Shown: positions 59,735-64,000 of the stretch, piece by piece
Numbering within the stretch: the first letter of the stretch is position 1
How the letters are laid out: each line of letters begins with the position of its first letter
NCBI RefSeq assembly: GCF_030409605.1
Contig: NZ_JAUFQG010000006.1
Span: 868,001-932,000 of the forward strand
DNA length: 64,000 nucleotides
Source of the DNA: Simiduia curdlanivorans
GTDB lineage: Bacteria; Pseudomonadota; Gammaproteobacteria; Pseudomonadales; Cellvibrionaceae
Direction of reading: 5' to 3'
Program-made: the position numbers and the translations under genes
Notes under the pieces: generated by a model
The model's database searches: none
Seen by the model: the letters and a program-made list of their open reading frames with translations, nothing else
What the model was told of the DNA's origin: nothing

Positions 59735-61294
59735 ATGACGCAACTCAAGGCAGGAATGATCAACAGGTATTTGTCGATCGCAACGCTGTCATTGGGCTTT
59801 ACCGCCTTAACACAAGCCGCTAGCTTCGACTTTGAAGAACACGAGATCGACACCAAATTGCCGCTTGTCAGCGCACCTTTCGCGGCTGATCTCATCCCAG
59901 GCCATGGTAAGGAAATCGCAGTTATTGTTAACGATGAAAAATCTGGCCGGCTGCTGCTAATCTACCAATACGAGCCAAACACTAGCACCTATATCGAGCG
60001 AGACCGCGTTGCCGTGGGCAGAGAGTTTCACACATTTGACCTGAGTAAGCCTGCTGCGATCCAGCAAGACACCTCAGAGCACGCCAAAGCCACACTGCAA
60101 TCGCTATATTTTCTAAGCAGCCATAAGCTTTATAAGTACGCACCGGCGGACATAGATAAACCGAGTGCGTTAACCCCGGCGCTGACGTTAAACACGCTCA
60201 TTCTTAAAGCCGAAGCCGATTTTCTAGCGCGCGGGCAATTCATCAAAGACATTAATCAAGATAACTATCCCGATCTTTTAGTAGCTGACTTTGAATCCAC
60301 GCAGGTTTTTATTGGCACACAAAACGGTTTTGAATCGCAATCACTGCCCATAAAAGCCGATGTGATTGTCGACAACCGCGGCGCCACCTACGCTAGCCCG
60401 AAGCTTTTTTTGGCAGATATGAATCTAGATCAACGCTTGGATATCGTAAAAGCTGAAACCGGCTTGCTACTTGTTTATCTGCAAGACCAGCAGGAGCGCT
60501 TCGCTGAACAGCCAACCCAGGTGGTCACCGACCCGAGCATCAATGGTACAGATTGGTGGTACAAGCGCGACAACAACGGTGAAGAATTAGACCAAAGTGA
60601 CTTAAGCTATCGAAAAGTTGATGAAATTAAAGACATTAACAACGATGGCCTATCTGACATGGTCGTGCGTTTCACCCAGAGCGCTGGCGTATTGGATAGA
60701 ACCAATGATTACGAAATTTACCTAGGCCAGCTCATTGAAGGGAAGTACGCACTTCCCCTCAAACCCAACAGTAGTATTCAGGCCGAAGGCACCCTATCGG
60801 GCATAGAACTGGTTGATATTAATGGCGATGATATATTCGAAGTGATGCTGTCGGGTTTCGACATCGGCCTGACCCAAATTATCGGCGCCCTGATTTCGGG
60901 CAGCATCAATCAAGATGTCTACATCTTCGCCCAAGATCAGGCCTCTAACTTCAATGATACGCCGCTAATAAAGGAGAACGTAAATTTGAATTTCAGTTTG
61001 AGCTCTGGGCGCTCTGGCAGCGCCGTGGTTGAGCTCGCCGATCTCGATGGCGATGGCCATAAGGAGCTACTGCTGTCGAAAAACAATAAAGCTTTATCCA
61101 TACACGCAGGGCTTGCAAAAACAGCGCAGTTTGAGCGCAAGGCAATTCGCTACAAAACGTTGTTACCCGAAGACAACAGCAAAATCAGCGTAATAGATAT
61201 CAACCATGACAACAAAGAGGATATTATTTTTCACTACGGCAGGCTCGATAGAAAACAGCTATCGAATACCATTAAGGTTCTTATTTCGAAATAG
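59735..61294 (+). CDS. Secreted FG-GAP/VCBS repeat protein
   Basis: A 519-residue exported protein with a signal peptide (about 1-30, ending TQAAS). Six calcium-binding DxDxDG-like loops occur at about residues 172, 228, 300, 360, 436 and 488 (DINQDNYPD, DMNLDQRLD, DINNDGLSD, DINGDDIFE, DLDGDGHKE, DINHDNKED), typical of a seven-bladed FG-GAP beta-propeller. ATG 59735 is chosen because AAGGA lies 6 bases upstream. Probably an extracellular or surface binding protein; the ligand is unknown. Confidence 0.85.
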   Translation: MTQLKAGMINRYLSIATLSLGFTALTQAASFDFEEHEIDTKLPLVSAPFAADLIPGHGKEIAVIVNDEKSGRLLLIYQYEPNTSTYIERDRVAVGREFHTFDLSKPAAIQQDTSEHAKATLQSLYFLSSHKLYKYAPADIDKPSALTPALTLNTLILKAEADFLARGQFIKDINQDNYPDLLVADFESTQVFIGTQNGFESQSLPIKADVIVDNRGATYASPKLFLADMNLDQRLDIVKAETGLLLVYLQDQQERFAEQPTQVVTDPSINGTDWWYKRDNNGEELDQSDLSYRKVDEIKDINNDGLSDMVVRFTQSAGVLDRTNDYEIYLGQLIEGKYALPLKPNSSIQAEGTLSGIELVDINGDDIFEVMLSGFDIGLTQIIGALISGSINQDVYIFAQDQASNFNDTPLIKENVNLNFSLSSGRSGSAVVELADLDGDGHKELLLSKNNKALSIHAGLAKTAQFERKAIRYKTLLPEDNSKISVIDINHDNKEDIIFHYGRLDRKQLSNTIKVLISK

Positions 61295-61331
61295 GCTTTT
61301 CAAACTAGCAGGCTATAAAAAATTGCTGAAG

Positions 61332-61856
61332 CTACTCCTGGGGCTCGGCCCCTGTATAGACAGGGCCAATCAATTCCAAGTGGGTTAAGTAGACGCGGGT
61401 ATCGAACTCAACTTGATGATAGTTCGGCAGCATATGGCAACACAGCTGGTAGAACGCCTTATTGTGTTCACTTTCTTTTAGGTGTGCCAATTCGTGCACG
61501 CAAATCATTTCCAGAAATTCCTCTGGTACTTGCTTGAACATACTGCTGATACGGATATCCCTTTTTGTTTTTATCTTATTACCTTGAATTCGCCCTTGGC
61601 TGCGATGCACGCCTAAGGCGTTGTGAACAACGTGCAGTTTATTGTCAAAAACAACGTTACTCAGCGGCGAGGATTGTTTTAAATAGCGGTTTTTTAACGC
61701 CAACACATAATCGCGCAGCTGCTTGTCATTGCCAACACTATGGGTAACGGGGTACCTTTCTCGCAAGAAACGGGTCAGATTTTTACCGTCAATTAACGCC
61801 TGCACCTGTTGCTGCAATCCAGTCGGATAATGAGCGAGGTATCTAGACACGGTCAT
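61332..61856 (-). CDS. YgjP/SprT-like zinc metallopeptidase
   Basis: A 174-residue protein with the zinc site HELAHLKESEHN (HExxH plus a nearby His), matching the YgjP-like/M48-related DUF45 family. No signal peptide, so cytoplasmic. ATG at 61856 is used; a TTG three codons earlier is less likely. Substrates are not known for the family. The neighbour is the NRAMP-like gene, 43 bases away, same strand. Confidence 0.85.
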   Translation of the reverse strand: MTVSRYLAHYPTGLQQQVQALIDGKNLTRFLRERYPVTHSVGNDKQLRDYVLALKNRYLKQSSPLSNVVFDNKLHVVHNALGVHRSQGRIQGNKIKTKRDIRISSMFKQVPEEFLEMICVHELAHLKESEHNKAFYQLCCHMLPNYHQVEFDTRVYLTHLELIGPVYTGAEPQE

Positions 61857-61899
61857 TGATGGCAACCTACAGCGACATAATCATCAGCAGTGGCAATAC

Positions 61900-63096
61900 T
61901 CATAGCACACCAAAAATTTTCCAAGCACCTAAACCCAGCACGGTTAACACCACCAAAGCGCCACAGGCATTGGCCCAGGGGCCATTCACATAAGCGCCTA
62001 AGATTTTCTTTTGGTTCATGATATAGAGTAGAAAAATGGCAACAACGGGTAGCAGAAAACCGTTGAATACTTGGGCAAAAACAATAGCCACCAATGGCTT
62101 AGTACCGAGTGCTGAAAACAAGGTACCCACAGCAACGATGGCAAGCGCCACCGCGCGGTACAAACGCGCTTGGCCAAGCACTGTTAATGAAAAAGCGCCA
62201 CTCACCGCAAAAGCCGCCGCCATAGGTGCGGCAATGGCGCTGGTTAAACCGGCGGCAAACAATCCGAGTGCAAAAAACAGTTTTGCGCTGGCACCTAATA
62301 AGGGCTCTAACTGATGGGCCATGGTTAAGGCTGAATACACAAGGTCGGTCGAGAAAAAGGCGGTGGCCGCCGTGCCCATGATGGCAATGCTAATTAACCC
62401 ACCCAAGGAAATAGACAGGCCGGTATCCCAGCGCGACAGCCTAAGCGCCTCGTCTTTATTGGCAGCACCGGCCCATTGCTTAGCACTGCTACTGGCGTGT
62501 AAAAATAAATTGTAAGGCACCACCGTTGTGCCGATTAAGGCGATTGCTACCAATAAACCGCCGTCCGGCAATGTGGGTTGCAACAGTGCATTTGCCATCG
62601 CCCCCCAGTTTGGCGATACCAATAAAAAAGTCAGTAAAAAAACCAAGCTCATCAGCACAACCAGCGCGATCAATACGCCTTCGAGCAAACGATATTTATT
62701 GATCCACAACAACATGGCCGCCAACAGACCAATGGCAATGGCCAGTACACTTTGCTCAATTTGCACAATGCTTGAAATGCCGAGTGACGCACCGGCAATA
62801 TTGCCCGCCTCATAGGCAGCGTTGCCAAAGCCGATGGCACCAAGCACCAACAATATAGCCGCGCGCGACAACCAAACTGAGCGGATGTGCCGCTTCAAAG
62901 CTTCTGTGAGGCCATAGCCGGTAACCAAACCTAAACGCGCGGCCATTTCCTGCAGCACCCAGGTGGCGAAAATCGAAAAAACTAAAGCCCACAAGAGCGT
63001 AAAGCCAAAATTGGCCCCAGCCTGACTCGCCGTGGCGATAGTGCCTGGGCCGATAAACGCCGCGGCAACCAATAAACCGGGTCCAAATTTTTTCAT
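61900..63096 (-). CDS. NRAMP-fold transporter lacking canonical metal ligands
   Basis: A 398-residue inner-membrane protein with about 11 helices of the NRAMP/MntH family. In helix 1 the canonical DPGN appears as GPGT (16-19), losing the Asp and Asn that bind metal. In helix 6 the usual Met-Pro-His-Asn appears as Val-Pro-Tyr-Asn (193-196), losing Met and His. Such sequences are usually annotated as divalent-metal transporters, but here the metal site is absent, so the substrate is probably different. An inverted repeat lies upstream. The family is not rare, but its substrate is unknown to me. Confidence 0.85.
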   Translation of the reverse strand: MKKFGPGLLVAAAFIGPGTIATASQAGANFGFTLLWALVFSIFATWVLQEMAARLGLVTGYGLTEALKRHIRSVWLSRAAILLVLGAIGFGNAAYEAGNIAGASLGISSIVQIEQSVLAIAIGLLAAMLLWINKYRLLEGVLIALVVLMSLVFLLTFLLVSPNWGAMANALLQPTLPDGGLLVAIALIGTTVVPYNLFLHASSSAKQWAGAANKDEALRLSRWDTGLSISLGGLISIAIMGTAATAFFSTDLVYSALTMAHQLEPLLGASAKLFFALGLFAAGLTSAIAAPMAAAFAVSGAFSLTVLGQARLYRAVALAIVAVGTLFSALGTKPLVAIVFAQVFNGFLLPVVAIFLLYIMNQKKILGAYVNGPWANACGALVVLTVLGLGAWKIFGVL

Positions 63097-63144
63097 CTGT
63101 TTACGCTTTCCAATAAAGAAGAAATATTTGCCAGCATTAGTATC

Positions 63145-63226
63145 GCTTAGAATACCAAAAACTAATACCGCTGCTCAGACCAAACCAGGTACCCACTTCT
63201 AATAACGTAAAATTGGTATTCTGAGC
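63145..63226. promoter_or_regulatory. Inverted repeats upstream of the NRAMP-like gene
   Basis: GCTTAGAATACCAA (63145-63158) and TTGGTATTCTGAGC (63213-63226) are complementary at 13 of 14 positions. Related CTAATACC/TTAGTAT units lie between. They are 50-130 bases upstream of the transporter start and may be an operator. Which regulator binds is unknown. Confidence 0.5.
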
Positions 63227-63547
63227 TATCCAATAGCGAGACATTGGCTATTCAAAGCTAATTTAAGGCTAACGTAATTTTACTAAGTAAAAGCTAGCAG
63301 CAATCGAAATCTTCCCGAATCCCCTACATTTAGCTGTGCCAATAGAGCCTTCAAGAGCATGATCAATTCTATCTGCCATGTGAAACCTCAATATGCCTCA
63401 GCAAGAGATTTATACTCAATAGAAGTGTACGTCAGATTAAAATTCGCTCATACGCTAATAATACCGTGTTTAAAAATTCAAAAATCAACCTAATATTCAG
63501 CAGTCGCAATCAATTGAATGCTAAGTACAGTAGCAGCTCAAAAAGTC
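63227..63547. other. Noncoding stretch upstream of the NRAMP-like gene
   Basis: AT-rich, no supported gene and no other clear signal. Confidence 0.4.
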
Positions 63548-63575
63548 GGTGGTGTTGAACTTATTCAACACCACC
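63548..63575 (-). terminator. Rho-independent terminator after the RND gene
   Basis: GGTGGTGTTGAA (63548-63559) pairs perfectly with TTCAACACCACC (63564-63575), 4-base loop. On the minus strand GACTTTTTG follows, ending the RND transcript. Confidence 0.88.
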
Positions 63576-63580
63576 ATTTA

Positions 63581-64000
63581 CTAGGCGGATGCCCGTTCTT
63601 TATCCCTACGATGCACCCACTGATACAGTATGGGTAACACGAATAAGGTCAAAAGGGTTGAGGAAATAATGCCCCCGATAACCACGGTGGCAAGTGGCCG
63701 TTGTACTTCCGCACCGGTACCGGTATTGAGAGCCATAGGGATAAAGCCAAGACTTGCGACCAAGGCTGTCATTAACACCGGACGCAACCGAATCAGCGCC
63801 CCGTCAATCACAGACCTAGCCAGATCACCGGTTTCGTGCCAAAGGTCTCGAATAAAGGCCAACATGACTAAGCCGTTCAATACAGCCACACCAGACAGGG
63901 CAATAAACCCCACGCCAGCCGAAATCGACAGTGGCATATCCCTGAACCAAAGCGCTAACACCCCGCCCGTTAATGCCAGCGGTACACCCGTGAAGATAAT
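63581..64000 (-). CDS. RND efflux transporter, CusA/CzcA-like (partial, C-terminal end)
   Basis: The last 139 codons of a large inner-membrane RND pump; the rest lies beyond the window, and the reading is open to its edge. Helices with SISAGVGFIALSGVAVLNGLVMLAFIRDL and RLRPVLMTALVASLGFIPMAL are typical of the heavy-metal (HME) subfamily, as is the ending LPILYQWVHRR. The metal specificity sits in the missing part, so it cannot be assigned. Confidence 0.9.
   Translation of the reverse strand: MIFTGVPLALTGGVLALWFRDMPLSISAGVGFIALSGVAVLNGLVMLAFIRDLWHETGDLARSVIDGALIRLRPVLMTALVASLGFIPMALNTGTGAEVQRPLATVVIGGIISSTLLTLFVLPILYQWVHRRDKERASA

Overview
The window reads as a chromosomal segment of a Gram-negative marine-type gammaproteobacterium, probably close to the Cellvibrionales/Pseudomonadales. 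The evidence is the conserved core blocks (hda, DUF2066, purM, purN, DUF3108; lptF, lptG, pepA, holC, valS), a split adenosylcobalamin-dependent ribonucleotide reductase as in Pseudomonas, and outer-membrane systems such as a TonB-dependent receptor, lipoproteins and LptFG. Most of it is ordinary chromosome. The less conserved stretches are 23.1-23.7 kb (MITE-like element), 45.6-49 kb (BLUF and EAL genes, gene remnants, broken IS110) and the right edge.

Layout. 0.2-4.2 kb: hrpA. 4.2-9.2 kb: a secreted lipoprotein and a TonB-dependent receptor behind a promoter carrying tandem Pho-box-like repeats, so probably phosphate regulated. 9.2-23.1 kb: an anaerobic/nitrate block with a PP2C-kinase membrane protein, two NarK-type transporters, NnrS, a DGC-type zinc protein, moaA behind a candidate Moco riboswitch, a MoaB/Mog protein, the class II ribonucleotide reductase nrdJa-nrdJb, and ubiT-ubiU-ubiV for oxygen-independent ubiquinone synthesis. 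23.7-32.6 kb: a dienelactone hydrolase, a VF530-type protein, an alpha/beta hydrolase and core genes. 32.7-37.1 kb: napEFDABC for periplasmic nitrate reduction. 37.2-45.6 kb: lptG, lptF, pepA, holC, a hypothetical gene and valS.

45.7-63 kb: separate BLUF and EAL genes, debris, a LysR/VOC divergent pair, DUF2789, a lipoprotein, an XRE/membrane-protein pair with a clear palindromic operator, a PilZ protein with a two-module partner, DUF4389, a LiaF-like/LytS-like/LytTR cassette, an FKBP isomerase, an FG-GAP secreted protein, a YgjP-like metallopeptidase and an NRAMP-fold transporter without the canonical metal ligands. The right edge cuts an RND (CusA/CzcA-like) gene.

How it fits together: nitrate uptake, periplasmic nitrate reduction, NO-stress protein NnrS, molybdenum cofactor synthesis, oxygen-independent dNTP synthesis and oxygen-independent quinone synthesis are what a facultative nitrate respirer needs without oxygen. 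FNR/Anr-like sites (one mismatch each) sit about 88-91 bp upstream of both the narK and nrdJa start codons, and a nearly perfect NarL-type 7-2-7 repeat lies between the divergent transporter genes. This suggests that part of the block is one oxygen- and nitrate-controlled regulon. No FNR site was found in front of nap. No NarXL, FNR, NarGHI or later denitrification genes lie in the window.
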